Assembly (NCBI GenBank): GCA_045615885.1
Contig: JAZLFR010000057.1
Coordinates: 1-64,000, forward strand
DNA length: 64,000 nt
Direction of reading: 5' to 3'
Source: UBA1765 sp045615885
Lineage (GTDB): Bacteria > Fibrobacterota > Fibrobacteria > Fibrobacterales > Fibrobacteraceae
Below are positions 25,254-33,789 of the stretch, piece after piece; position 1 is the stretch's first letter, and each line of letters starts with the position of its first letter. The notes below the pieces were generated by a model, which searched no databases, was not told the DNA's origin, and was given only the letters and a program-made list of their open reading frames with translations. A program made the translations under genes and the position numbers.

Positions 25254-25822
25254 TACTTAACCTCCAAGCCCCAGGTTTCAAGAGCCTGCTTGTTCTTTGT
25301 GCCACCCGGAGCCATTTGGCTCTGCATGTCATCCGGATAGTCTGCCGGATTCCAAGAGGTCAAGTCGCTCAGATGGGCAACGAATTCTTCGCGGGTGCGG
25401 TGTTCGAACACGATTTCCTTGGTATCCATGCGGAGGGCGTCAACCGGGCAAGCTTCTACGCAAAGGCCGCAGAAAACGCAAACAAGGTGGTCGATGTCAA
25501 AACGCATCACGCGCTTTTCGATGCGGCCGTCTTCATTTTCGGTCGCTTCAATGAAAATGCACTTTGCCGGGCAGGCTGCAGCGCACATGCCGCAAGCCAC
25601 GCAACGCGGGGAGCCGTCCGGGCGGAGCATCAAACGATGCTTGGCACGGTAGCCGTTCGTGATTTCCGGCTGACCTTCCGGGTAAGAAATGGTCGGCAAT
25701 GTTTCGTAGCGGAAAAGGCCACGGGCAGCATGCTTAAGAGTTGTGAACAAACCGCGAAGGCACTCTACAACATAGAGGCGTTCGATCCAGTTCATAGGTT
25801 TCTGCTTAATAACGCGAGCCAT
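25253..25822 (-). CDS. nuoI: NADH-quinone oxidoreductase subunit I
   Basis: A 189-residue peripheral subunit carrying two 4Fe-4S clusters (N6a, N6b). The two motifs are CVACGMCAAACP (from about residue 78) and CVFCGLCVEACP (from about 117). It passes electrons to NuoB. The C-terminal 60 residues are longer than in minimal NuoI. It overlaps nuoH and nuoJ by one base. Confidence 0.96.
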   Translation of the reverse strand: MARVIKQKPMNWIERLYVVECLRGLFTTLKHAARGLFRYETLPTISYPEGQPEITNGYRAKHRLMLRPDGSPRCVACGMCAAACPAKCIFIEATENEDGRIEKRVMRFDIDHLVCVFCGLCVEACPVDALRMDTKEIVFEHRTREEFVAHLSDLTSWNPADYPDDMQSQMAPGGTKNKQALETWGLEVK

Positions 25823-27201
25823 TAGTTACCTCCTAAGAGCTTTGCGACGACTGCAGTCACAATGAGGTTCAAGAGCGCGATATTCAAGATGATCTTCCAG
25901 CCGAGATGCATGACATGGTCATAGCGGAAGCGCGGGAGTGTCCAACGCACCCAGATCCATACCCAGCAGAAGATAACGCTCTTTACAACGAGCACGAGCA
26001 AGTGGATAAGAGCTGTACCGAGAGCAACACCAATGCCATATACCGGAGCACCGTTCACACTGATGGTCTGCGGGTTCACGTACATCCAGGAAGCAACTGC
26101 GCCGGCAACGAAAACAACTGTTGCGACCCAGGCGACAAGCTTGTAGAGCTTGTATTCCTGAAGAACGACGTTCTTATGCGTAAGGTTAGTTGCAGCGAGC
26201 TTTCTGGAGTAGCGGTAGATCATGTGCAGGAATGCGAGAGCAAGGAATGCGAGCACGCCGCAGAGCACCGTCAAGGAACCGCCCATGTGAGCCTGCATTG
26301 TTTCGGTCGTAACGAACGGAACAGAGTAGCCACCGAGGAAGAGCGTTGCAATGAGGAAAGAGTTGATGCAGATGTGGGAGTATTCGCCCATGTAGAAGAG
26401 ACCGAACTGCATGGCACCGTATTCTGTATGGTAGCCAGCAACAAGTTCCGGTTCACCTTCGGCAACGTCGAACGGAGCACGGCCAGTTTCTGCAATGGAA
26501 GCAATCAGGAAGCAAATGAATGCAACAGGCTGGGCAACGATGCCCCAGACGTTGTGTTCCTGCCAGCTGACGATGTCGGTCAAGTTGAAGGAGCCTGCAA
26601 GGAGCAGAACACCCATCAGGGAAAGACCGAGGCAGACTTCGTAGCTAACAGTCATTGCACTTGTACGGAGCGCACCGAGGAAGGAATACTTGGACTTGGA
26701 AGACCAACCTGCGAGCACTGCACCGTATGCAGAGAGGGAGGAAAGGCCGAACAAGAGAAGCACGCCGACATCGGAATCGATGATGGAGCCCGGAATACGG
26801 ACTACGCTATCGCCGAAGCTGAACACCATCGGTCCAAACCATGGAATTACGCACGGAGAAAGGAACACGATTGCGAACGGGATTGCCGGGGCAAGATTGA
26901 AGATAATCTTGTTGGCAGCCTTCGGCGTGAAGAGTTCCTTGAAGAACAACTTCGTGCCGTCGCACATGTTCTGCACGTAGCCGAGCAAGCGGATCTTACC
27001 GAAGTAAGGAATCTTGATGTAGGAACGGTTCGGGCCCTGACGGTCTTGCATAAAACCGGCGCCACGGCGTTCCATCGGGATAAGCAAAAGGATGTAGAGG
27101 ACCGGTACGAAGCAGAAGGCGAACTTCGCTATCGTAATAACCCATTCAATCCAGGTCTTGGAATTGAAGACATCCATAACGCCATTGCAAATGAAATCCA
27201 T
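25822..27201 (-). CDS. nuoH: NADH-quinone oxidoreductase subunit H with internal insertion
   Basis: A 459-residue membrane subunit forming part of the quinone chamber. Conserved features are MERRGAGFMQDRQGPN (near 45-60), SIAETGRAPFDVAEGEPELVAGYHTEY (near 235-260) and WIWVRWTLPRFRYD (near 415). Usual NuoH is about 320-350 residues. The extra 110 or so residues lie between the helix containing FLGGYSVPF and the conserved WVRWTLPRFRYD segment, and include at least two additional hydrophobic stretches (AHMGGSLTVLCGVLAFLALAF region and LVAWVATVVFVAGAVASW). The rest of the protein is intact. It overlaps nuoG and nuoI by one base. Confidence 0.93.
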   Translation of the reverse strand: MDFICNGVMDVFNSKTWIEWVITIAKFAFCFVPVLYILLLIPMERRGAGFMQDRQGPNRSYIKIPYFGKIRLLGYVQNMCDGTKLFFKELFTPKAANKIIFNLAPAIPFAIVFLSPCVIPWFGPMVFSFGDSVVRIPGSIIDSDVGVLLLFGLSSLSAYGAVLAGWSSKSKYSFLGALRTSAMTVSYEVCLGLSLMGVLLLAGSFNLTDIVSWQEHNVWGIVAQPVAFICFLIASIAETGRAPFDVAEGEPELVAGYHTEYGAMQFGLFYMGEYSHICINSFLIATLFLGGYSVPFVTTETMQAHMGGSLTVLCGVLAFLALAFLHMIYRYSRKLAATNLTHKNVVLQEYKLYKLVAWVATVVFVAGAVASWMYVNPQTISVNGAPVYGIGVALGTALIHLLVLVVKSVIFCWVWIWVRWTLPRFRYDHVMHLGWKIILNIALLNLIVTAVVAKLLGGN

Positions 27202-28790
27202 TATGCGTTACCTCCTTCCAAAAGCTTACCGGAGCTCTTGATGCAGTCATAGCAAAGGCCTGCGAGAGCCGGGGCATATTCGCCAGCCTTCTTGAAAGCT
27301 TCGAATGCGCTTGCAAAAGGCTTGCCTGCAAGTGTAGAGAGCACTGCATAGGCAGGCTGCAAGTTTGCATCAGGGGCTGTCGGAGCGGCATTCAACTTTT
27401 GAATCATGTTCAAGGAGTTGACCATTGTTCCCTGGACTTCGCTCCAGTGGTTAATGCCGAATGCAACAGTTGCCATTTTGGCGGTTTCGTTGTCGAATGC
27501 GCTAAGAACGATACAGTTAGGAATCTTCTTAAGAGCATCCATAGCTCCATTACCTTCGCCGATTACATTGTTATTTACAATGATAACGGTCTGGAATTCA
27601 GAGGCACGCTTTGCAAGGTCAAGGAGATTGTCATCTGCAATGCCCATGAGCTTGAAGCCTGCACGGTTTGCCATCGGGTCACCACTCATAGCGATACCGT
27701 CTGGGGAACCAACCTTCTTGAACGTGCCACCGAACACTTCGGCGCCGGTCTTTTCTGCAAGCATCTTGATAGCTGCGAGGTCTTCGATCGTGCATTCGCC
27801 GCCAGCGACGATAGCAACCTTGCCTTCGAGCTTGATAGCTGCAAGGTCTGTTGCCGGGAGGCGGTTCTTGCCGAATTCGAGGCAAGCGAGACGCGTGGTG
27901 TTGGAGATCCAGCTACGGTTCACTTCCGGGTTGCAGCGCGGCATCATGCGGTAGATCTTGCCATCAGCATGGTCAAGCCAGATGTTTGCACCGAGGGAAT
28001 CGTTCATGGCGATTGTCGGAGTGTGGCTAAGGAGCCATACGCGCTTCTGGAAGCGGAAATACTTTGCGGTCATTGCACCTGTCGGGCAAACGTCCGTTAC
28101 GCAAAGGTCGTATTCGTGATCCAGCTTTTCGCCAGGGAATGTCGTAATGTAGGTGTGGTCTGCACGGGCAGCGAGCTGGAGCTGTTCGTCGCCTGCGATG
28201 GAACGCATAAAGCGCACGCAGCGGTCGCATTGAACGCAGCGTTCTTCATCGAGGTAAATGCGCGGACCGATATCGACGCGCTTACCGCCGCGGAGCTGAC
28301 CCTTGGCATCAATGAACTGGTGTTCCGGATTGCCATGGTAGTTCTTGCCGTATTCCGGGCGCATGCGGCCTTCGTTCTGGCCAGCTTCCATGTAGTTTTC
28401 CTGCAATGTGCATTCACCGGCCTTGTCGCAAATCGGGCAATCGAGCGGGTGGTTCACAAGCATGAATTCCTGCGTAGCCTTGCGGGCATTCTTTACGCGA
28501 GCGCTAGAAGCAGGAGTATAGACCTTCATGCCAGGAGCAACAGGAGTATAGCAAGAAATCACAAGCATACGGCCACGCGGGCCTTCCTGTTCTACGAGGC
28601 ACTGACGGCAGTTACCAGAAACCGGCAAATACGGATGGTAACAGACGTGTGGAGTTTCAATGCCGACAGCCTTCAGGGCTTCGAGCAAGTTGGTGTCGCC
28701 AGGAACCATCACGGCCTTATCGTCCACGAAGATTTCAACCTTCGGGCTGTTTTCGGTCGGGAGTTTCGGCATGTTATAGTAGTTACTCAT
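27201..28790 (-). CDS. nuoG: NADH-quinone oxidoreductase subunit G, short form
   Basis: A 529-residue peripheral subunit. The 2Fe-2S ferredoxin domain (CYHPYLPVSGNCRQC, near 38-52), the His-Cys motif region (LDCPICDKAGECTLQ) and the 4Fe-4S site (CVQCDRCVRF) are all present, so clusters N1b, N4 and N5 can form. Past residue 240 the molybdopterin-like domain is much reduced compared with the 750-900 residues of usual NuoG. I chose the ATG at 28790, four bases after the nuoF stop; the ORF extends upstream but overlaps nuoF. The stop overlaps the nuoH start, so truncation by a recent frameshift is unlikely. Confidence 0.92.
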   Translation of the reverse strand: MSNYYNMPKLPTENSPKVEIFVDDKAVMVPGDTNLLEALKAVGIETPHVCYHPYLPVSGNCRQCLVEQEGPRGRMLVISCYTPVAPGMKVYTPASSARVKNARKATQEFMLVNHPLDCPICDKAGECTLQENYMEAGQNEGRMRPEYGKNYHGNPEHQFIDAKGQLRGGKRVDIGPRIYLDEERCVQCDRCVRFMRSIAGDEQLQLAARADHTYITTFPGEKLDHEYDLCVTDVCPTGAMTAKYFRFQKRVWLLSHTPTIAMNDSLGANIWLDHADGKIYRMMPRCNPEVNRSWISNTTRLACLEFGKNRLPATDLAAIKLEGKVAIVAGGECTIEDLAAIKMLAEKTGAEVFGGTFKKVGSPDGIAMSGDPMANRAGFKLMGIADDNLLDLAKRASEFQTVIIVNNNVIGEGNGAMDALKKIPNCIVLSAFDNETAKMATVAFGINHWSEVQGTMVNSLNMIQKLNAAPTAPDANLQPAYAVLSTLAGKPFASAFEAFKKAGEYAPALAGLCYDCIKSSGKLLEGGNA

Positions 28791-28794
28791 ATTA

Positions 28795-30102
28795 TTACCA
28801 GAAGATTCCAGGACGATAGTTTTCTTGTACGCGCGGCTTGGCGTGATCCGGGTTCCTTGCGATGTATTCATCGAAGTCAGCACGGAACTTTGCAGAGTAA
28901 GCGCTTACCGGGCCACCCAAGGAAATGGAGAGCGGGCAAATCGTTACGCCACCGAAGCCACCGCAGAGGCTCTGCATGAATTCCACATCGCCGTCGTGGC
29001 CGTTGCCGGCAACGATCTGGTTCAAGATGCGGTGCAAAAGGCCTGTACCTTCGCGGCACGGAGTGCACTGGCCGCAAGATTCGTGGCTGTAGAAGTTGCC
29101 GAGCACATTCAACAGGTCAACCATGTTGTGCGTATCGTTAATAACGATCATGGCGCCGGAACCGAACATCGTCTTCATGGAAGCGAGGCATTCGTAGTCC
29201 ATTGTGGCGACTGCAGCTTCTTCTGCAGTAAGCGGAGCGCAAGAGGAACCGCCCGGAAGCACAGCCTTGAGCTTGCCACCAACAACGCCACCGGCGTAAT
29301 CGTTAATCATAGTCATCATCGGGGTGCCGAGCGGAGCTTCGTAAACACCTGGATTCTTTACGTCACCAGAAATGCAGAACACCTTGGTACCGCCTGCACG
29401 AGGCGTGCCCATCTTGGCGTATTCGCTCGGGTCATGCTTGAGGATCCAAGGGAGAGCCATGATTGTTTCGACGTTGTTCACGCAAGTCGGGCTCTTCCAT
29501 GCACCGCTAACTGCCGGGAACGGCGGCTTAAGGCGCGGCTGGCCCTTCTGGCCTTCAAGAGAGTTAATGAGAGCGGTTTCTTCACCGCAAATGTAAGCGC
29601 CAGCGCCACGATGAACGAAGATATCGAAGCAGAACTTTGTGCCCATGATATTTTCGCCAAGGTAGCCAGCGGCATAAGCCTGGTTCAAGGCCTTGTTGAG
29701 GCTTTCTATGCAAGGGAGGAATTCGCCACGGCAGTAGATGTATGCTGCGCGGGAACCGAGAGCCCAAGCTGCAATGATGAGGCCTTCGATCAAGCGGTGC
29801 GGATCTTCAAGCATAAGGAAGTGATCCTTGAACGTACCGCCTTCACCTTCGTCAGCGTTCACCACGATATAGACCGGCTTGCCGGTACCGCGCGGAACGA
29901 AGCTCCACTTCATGCCTGTCGGGAAGCCTGCACCACCACGACCGCGCAAGTTAGAGCGCTGCACGTAGTCGATGAGCTCGAACTGGCTCATGTTGAACAA
30001 GCGTTCCGAAATATTTTCATAGCCACCCAGCTTCTTGTAGACTTCAATGTCCTGGGCGCCCTTGCCAAAGTTTTCTGTACAAACTTTTACGCATTCAGCC
30101 AT
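28795..30102 (-). CDS. nuoF: NADH-quinone oxidoreductase subunit F
   Basis: A 435-residue NADH-binding flavoprotein subunit. The NADH site RGRGGAGFPTGMKW (near 54-67), the FMN site NADEGEGGTFKDH (near 81-93), a second glycine-rich part around YICGEETALINSLEG, and the 4Fe-4S (N3) motif SCGQCTPCREG (near 344-354) are all visible. It sits between nuoE and nuoG as expected for the NADH dehydrogenase module. Confidence 0.96.
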   Translation of the reverse strand: MAECVKVCTENFGKGAQDIEVYKKLGGYENISERLFNMSQFELIDYVQRSNLRGRGGAGFPTGMKWSFVPRGTGKPVYIVVNADEGEGGTFKDHFLMLEDPHRLIEGLIIAAWALGSRAAYIYCRGEFLPCIESLNKALNQAYAAGYLGENIMGTKFCFDIFVHRGAGAYICGEETALINSLEGQKGQPRLKPPFPAVSGAWKSPTCVNNVETIMALPWILKHDPSEYAKMGTPRAGGTKVFCISGDVKNPGVYEAPLGTPMMTMINDYAGGVVGGKLKAVLPGGSSCAPLTAEEAAVATMDYECLASMKTMFGSGAMIVINDTHNMVDLLNVLGNFYSHESCGQCTPCREGTGLLHRILNQIVAGNGHDGDVEFMQSLCGGFGGVTICPLSISLGGPVSAYSAKFRADFDEYIARNPDHAKPRVQENYRPGIFW

Positions 30103-30104
30103 GA

Positions 30105-31166
30105 TTAAACCGCCTTTTCTTCTGGAACAGGCTTCTGCGTTGTTACAGCAACAGCCGATGGTTTAGCAACGCGTTCGCCACTCGTAGCGATCATGCGATA
30201 TTCATCGCCAACCTTACCAGCGGCATCAACGAATGCCTTGTCCTTAACGCCCGGCTCGCCTACTGCGACCCAATCGTTACCAGACTTCTTTTCTACAACA
30301 ATCTTCGTGAATTCCGGAGCGCCCTTCCAAGTGAGGGTTGCGCCGGTTTCGTCGGCTTCAGCCTTCACGCAAAGAACCGGGCTCGGCGGAGCATAGTCAG
30401 GAACCTGCGGCTTTGCAATTGCACCCGGAGCGCCCGGATGACCGCTGTGGCCCTTGACGGTGCCACCAAGCACATCGTGCTTAGGAACGTTGTTTGCGTG
30501 AGCCTTGCACCAGTCGATAATGCGATCGATGCTAGCTTCAGTAAGAGTCGTGCCACGCTTCATCTTGAGCTCGCCATTCACGACGTCAGTTGCAAAGTCG
30601 TCGTTCACGAGCATCATAGGGCCATTGCCGCAGGAGCCGAGGCATTCCACCTGAAGAATGGTGAACATGCCGTCCGGGGTGGTTTCGCCGCTCTTGATGC
30701 CGAGCTTGTTTTCGACATACTTGATAAGCGGCTGAGCGCCCTTGATAGCGCAGCTGATGTTGCGGCAGAACTGCAACATGAACTTGCCCTTGGGAGCGTG
30801 GTTGTACATGGTATAGAATGTCGCTACGCCAAGAGCATGTGCCGGAGCGCAGGAGCAAACGTTTGCTGCCCAGCGAATGCCTTCGGTCGGAACCCAGCCG
30901 AACACACCCTGCACAAGCCAAAGCACTTCAAGAAGAGCACCCTGTGCAACCGGGTAGCGGCTAAGCAAGTCTGCCACGCGAGCCTTGGTTTCTGGAGTGT
31001 CCATCTTTGCAAACACTTCTTCGCGGCTTGGCTGCGGCTGTGACTTGTGTACATGTCCAAACTGGTCTGCCGGAGTCGGGTAAGCAACTTGCGGCTGTTC
31101 CGGGCGACCAAACTTCAAGTTGTTGTTTGCAACAAAGTGAACTGCGCCTTGAATATGTTCTTTCAT
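30105..31166 (-). CDS. nuoE: NADH-quinone oxidoreductase subunit E fused to a fibronectin-III-like domain
   Basis: 353 residues, twice the usual NuoE length. Residues about 45-235 are a standard NuoE: the thioredoxin-like 2Fe-2S domain with FCRNISCAIKGA and VECLGSCGNGP carrying the four cluster cysteines. After a Gly/Pro/His-rich linker (about 240-268) comes a segment with the layout of a fibronectin type III domain: ATLTWKGAP, then IVVEKKSGNDWVAVGEP, then AFVDAAGKVGDEYRMIATSG, and SAVAVTT at the end. The N-terminal 40 residues are also extra. It overlaps nuoD by four bases. The fusion is continuous in one frame. Confidence 0.92.
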   Translation of the reverse strand: MKEHIQGAVHFVANNNLKFGRPEQPQVAYPTPADQFGHVHKSQPQPSREEVFAKMDTPETKARVADLLSRYPVAQGALLEVLWLVQGVFGWVPTEGIRWAANVCSCAPAHALGVATFYTMYNHAPKGKFMLQFCRNISCAIKGAQPLIKYVENKLGIKSGETTPDGMFTILQVECLGSCGNGPMMLVNDDFATDVVNGELKMKRGTTLTEASIDRIIDWCKAHANNVPKHDVLGGTVKGHSGHPGAPGAIAKPQVPDYAPPSPVLCVKAEADETGATLTWKGAPEFTKIVVEKKSGNDWVAVGEPGVKDKAFVDAAGKVGDEYRMIATSGERVAKPSAVAVTTQKPVPEEKAV

Positions 31167-32356
31167 CGGTCAAGTTCTCCTGCAATCATGTTGAGGCCAG
31201 GGAGGGTTGCCATGGAGTCGGCCAAGGTAAGGCCTTCCACCAATTCGTTAAATGCGGAAACGTGGGCAAAGCTCGGGGAGCGCACCTTGATGCGGTACGG
31301 GTGGCCGGAGCCATCGGAAACGATCGTAAAGCCGAGTTCGCCGTTAGCGCATTCGGAACCGCAGTAGTATTCGCCTTCTGGAACGCGAATGCCTTCGTAA
31401 ACGCTCTTGAAGCGACCGATAAGGCCTTCCATATCCTGGTATGCAAGCTTGTGGGCCGGCACGCGAATACGCGGGTCAACGATATCGACAGGGCCCGGAG
31501 CAAGGCGCTTGAGAGCCTGGCGAACGATCTTTACAGATTCTTCAATTTCAGCAAGGCGCACCTGCAAACGGTCGTTTGCGTCGCCCTGTGTGCCAACGAC
31601 AACTTCCCAGTCGTAGGTTTCGTAATCGTAGTACGGTTCGTCCTTGCGGAGGTCACTTGCAACGCCAGTTGCGCGCAGACAAGGGCCGGTCCAGCCGTAG
31701 CTAATTGCGCGTTCGGCAGAAATCTTGCCGATGCCCACGGTACGGTCGAGGAATATACGGTTACGATCCAAGCAGGCATGCAAGTCCTTGAGAGCCTTTT
31801 CTACGGAGTTGCAGGCAGCGAGAACGTCGTTTTCAAAACCATCGTAAGAGTCGCGATAGAGACCGCCGATTCGGGCATAGCTATTTGTGAGGCGAGCGCC
31901 GGTAAGCTTTTCCCAAATGAGCATAATTTCTTCACGCGGGTTAAATGCGTACATGAACGGAGTCGTGCCGCCAAGGTCCTGGAATGCAGCAGCAACGCAA
32001 ATGAAGTGGTCGTTGATGCGGGAAAGTTCGTTCACAATCACGCGAAGAACCTTGGTGCGTTCCGGGATGTCGATCTGGAACATGTTTTCTACAGCGCGAA
32101 CAAAAGCGATATTGTTCATCATTGCAGAGCAGTAGTTCAAACGGTCGGTATACGGGAGTGCCTGCTGCCAGGTACCGCGTTCCACCATCTTTTCGAAACC
32201 ACGATGCATAAAGCCGATTTCGTGAACACCAGCAACGATGGTTTCGCCATCGAGAGCTGTGAGCAAGCGTACGCAGTGGTGGGTTGCCGGGTGCGTAGGG
32301 CCTACGTTCAAAGCCATCAAGCTGAGCTTTTCGCCATTAGGATCAAGTACGATCAT
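31163..32356 (-). CDS. nuoD: NADH-quinone oxidoreductase subunit D
   Basis: A 397-residue quinone-pocket subunit related to the large subunit of [NiFe] hydrogenases. LMALNVGPTHPATHHCVRLL near residues 12-31 includes the quinone-binding His loop, IGFMHRGFEKMVERGTW follows at about 46-62, and the C-terminus has SFAHVSAFNELVEG and MIAGELDR. Separate nuoC and nuoD genes, each joined by a four-base overlap. Confidence 0.96.
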   Translation of the reverse strand: MIVLDPNGEKLSLMALNVGPTHPATHHCVRLLTALDGETIVAGVHEIGFMHRGFEKMVERGTWQQALPYTDRLNYCSAMMNNIAFVRAVENMFQIDIPERTKVLRVIVNELSRINDHFICVAAAFQDLGGTTPFMYAFNPREEIMLIWEKLTGARLTNSYARIGGLYRDSYDGFENDVLAACNSVEKALKDLHACLDRNRIFLDRTVGIGKISAERAISYGWTGPCLRATGVASDLRKDEPYYDYETYDWEVVVGTQGDANDRLQVRLAEIEESVKIVRQALKRLAPGPVDIVDPRIRVPAHKLAYQDMEGLIGRFKSVYEGIRVPEGEYYCGSECANGELGFTIVSDGSGHPYRIKVRSPSFAHVSAFNELVEGLTLADSMATLPGLNMIAGELDR

Positions 32357-32967
32357 GCTTTGATACTCCCTTCAAGATATTCTTCGTCTACAGGGTTGAC
32401 GACTTCGGAACGCTGGATGATCTTGTAGCCCTTTGCTTCAAGGCGCTTTTCGAGTTCCGGCATAAGGTAGTCGCTTGTAGAAAGCCACTGGCGCTTCTGT
32501 GCAGGGTAATCCTTGCGGAGCGGATGGCCGACAAATTCAACATGGTTCAAAATGCGGCGAAGATCCGGGTGGCCAGCAAACACAACGCCATACTGGTCGA
32601 ACACTTCGCGTTCAAGCCAATCGGCACTTGCGTAAAGGTCTGTAATAGTCGGGACCTTGAGGTCCGCTTCGCTGACCAGCACCTTAAGACGGATACGCTT
32701 TCCGGCAGCGCTCATGCTCTTGAAAGCATAGGAGACTGCGAAGCGCGGTCCTTCGTGGTTCGGGTAGGCGGAATAGTCGATGCCAGCAGCATCCAAGAGC
32801 ATATCGAACTTGGCAGCCGGGTCGTTTTTAAGGTATTCAACAGCGTCGTGAAGCTGTTCCTTGGGAACAACAACGCAGCAGTCCCACTTGGCAAGAGCTT
32901 CGCGCTTACCGCCGAACTTCTCCTCCAGGACGGAGACGATTGCTTCTGCATTATTCACAGATTCCAT
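32353..32967 (-). CDS. nuoC: NADH-quinone oxidoreductase subunit C
   Basis: A 204-residue peripheral subunit. The family signature ASADWLEREVFDQYGVVFAGHPDLRRIL (split in two parts, WLEREVFDQYG and HPDLRRIL) is followed by GHPLRKDYP, typical of the 30-kDa subunit. It overlaps nuoD by four bases and lies two bases after nuoB. Confidence 0.95.
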   Translation of the reverse strand: MESVNNAEAIVSVLEEKFGGKREALAKWDCCVVVPKEQLHDAVEYLKNDPAAKFDMLLDAAGIDYSAYPNHEGPRFAVSYAFKSMSAAGKRIRLKVLVSEADLKVPTITDLYASADWLEREVFDQYGVVFAGHPDLRRILNHVEFVGHPLRKDYPAQKRQWLSTSDYLMPELEKRLEAKGYKIIQRSEVVNPVDEEYLEGSIKA

Positions 32968-32969
32968 TT

Positions 32970-33605
32970 TTACTCCTTCCAGAATTGGGCTTTCTTAACA
33001 AGCTGCTGTTCTTTCTTAACAGCAAAGTCTTTTGCCTCGGCAATCTTTTCTGCGGCGTAAGCCTGTGCGTTCTGCTTGGCTTCGGCAGTCTTTGCCTTGA
33101 TCATTTCAAGTTGGTCCTTGACGTGTTCAGCGCGCTGCTTCATGAAGGATTCGTCCTTGATCTTCTTCTGCAGGTCGAACATGGCATCGAAGAACGCTTC
33201 CGGCCTAGACGGGCAACCGCCAATGTAGACATCGACCGGAATGATGTGGTCGATGCCCGGAACGGTGCAATAGCAATCGTAGAAGCCGCCAGAGCTGGCA
33301 CATGCACCCATGGCAATGACCCACTTAGGGTCGGCCATTTCTTCGTACATGCGCTGAAGGATCGGTGCCTGCTTGTAGGTAATGGTACCTGCAACCAAAA
33401 GCACGTCAGACTGGCGCGGGGTAAAGCGGACGTATTCGGAACCAATACGGGAAAGGTCGTAACGGCCCACTTCAGTACTCATGAATTCGATAGCGCAGCA
33501 AGCCGTACCGTACGGAAACGGCCAGAGCGAGTTAGTGCGACCCCAGTTGACGAGGAAGTCAAGGGAGGTCGTAATGAAATTAGGCTTTTCTGCCTCAGCT
33601 GTCAT
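32970..33605 (-). CDS. nuoB: NADH-quinone oxidoreductase subunit B with coiled-coil tail
   Basis: A 211-residue subunit holding cluster N2, the last Fe-S centre before quinone. Cysteine motifs: YGTACCAIEF near residue 30, GACASSGGFYDCY near 100 and IGGCPSRPE near 125. The last 65 residues are extra: a charged, heptad-like segment (AEHVKDQLEMIKAKTAEAKQ) likely to form a long helix or coiled coil. The ATG at 33605 is chosen because TGAGGTG precedes it; the frame stays open 12 codons further. It is the first gene of the operon, and no nuoA precedes it. Confidence 0.95.
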   Translation of the reverse strand: MTAEAEKPNFITTSLDFLVNWGRTNSLWPFPYGTACCAIEFMSTEVGRYDLSRIGSEYVRFTPRQSDVLLVAGTITYKQAPILQRMYEEMADPKWVIAMGACASSGGFYDCYCTVPGIDHIIPVDVYIGGCPSRPEAFFDAMFDLQKKIKDESFMKQRAEHVKDQLEMIKAKTAEAKQNAQAYAAEKIAEAKDFAVKKEQQLVKKAQFWKE

Positions 33606-33789
33606 AGACACCTCACAAATATCCGAGCCACAATTTAGCAATACAGCCCTAAAAAAATCGGCGAAATCTTACAAAAAGGGGCAGTTTAGCCCACTATTTT
33701 TGCCAAATTTGTAAAGCAAAAACCCCGGCTTTACGCCGGGGCAATTCCAACAAAAAGCTAAGTCGTTTTTAATCAACGAGTTAACGCAA
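33606..33789 (-). promoter_or_regulatory. Leader region of the nuo operon and cellulase terminator
   Basis: Between nuoB and the upstream GH5 gene. On the minus strand a GC-rich hairpin (about 33742-33717, arms GCCCCGGC/GCCGGGGT with a GTAAA loop, then TTTTTG) ends the cellulase transcript. Downstream of it the A/T-rich sequence with TTTACA and TTGGCA boxes around 33690-33715 and TAAACT near 33685 should contain the nuo promoter, though no pair has ideal spacing. No nuoA or other ORF is present. Confidence 0.55.

Noticed and set aside
27201..28790. NuoG as frameshifted or truncated pseudogene
   Set aside because: The stop overlaps the next start by one base exactly as in the neighbouring genes, and all Fe-S motifs are intact.
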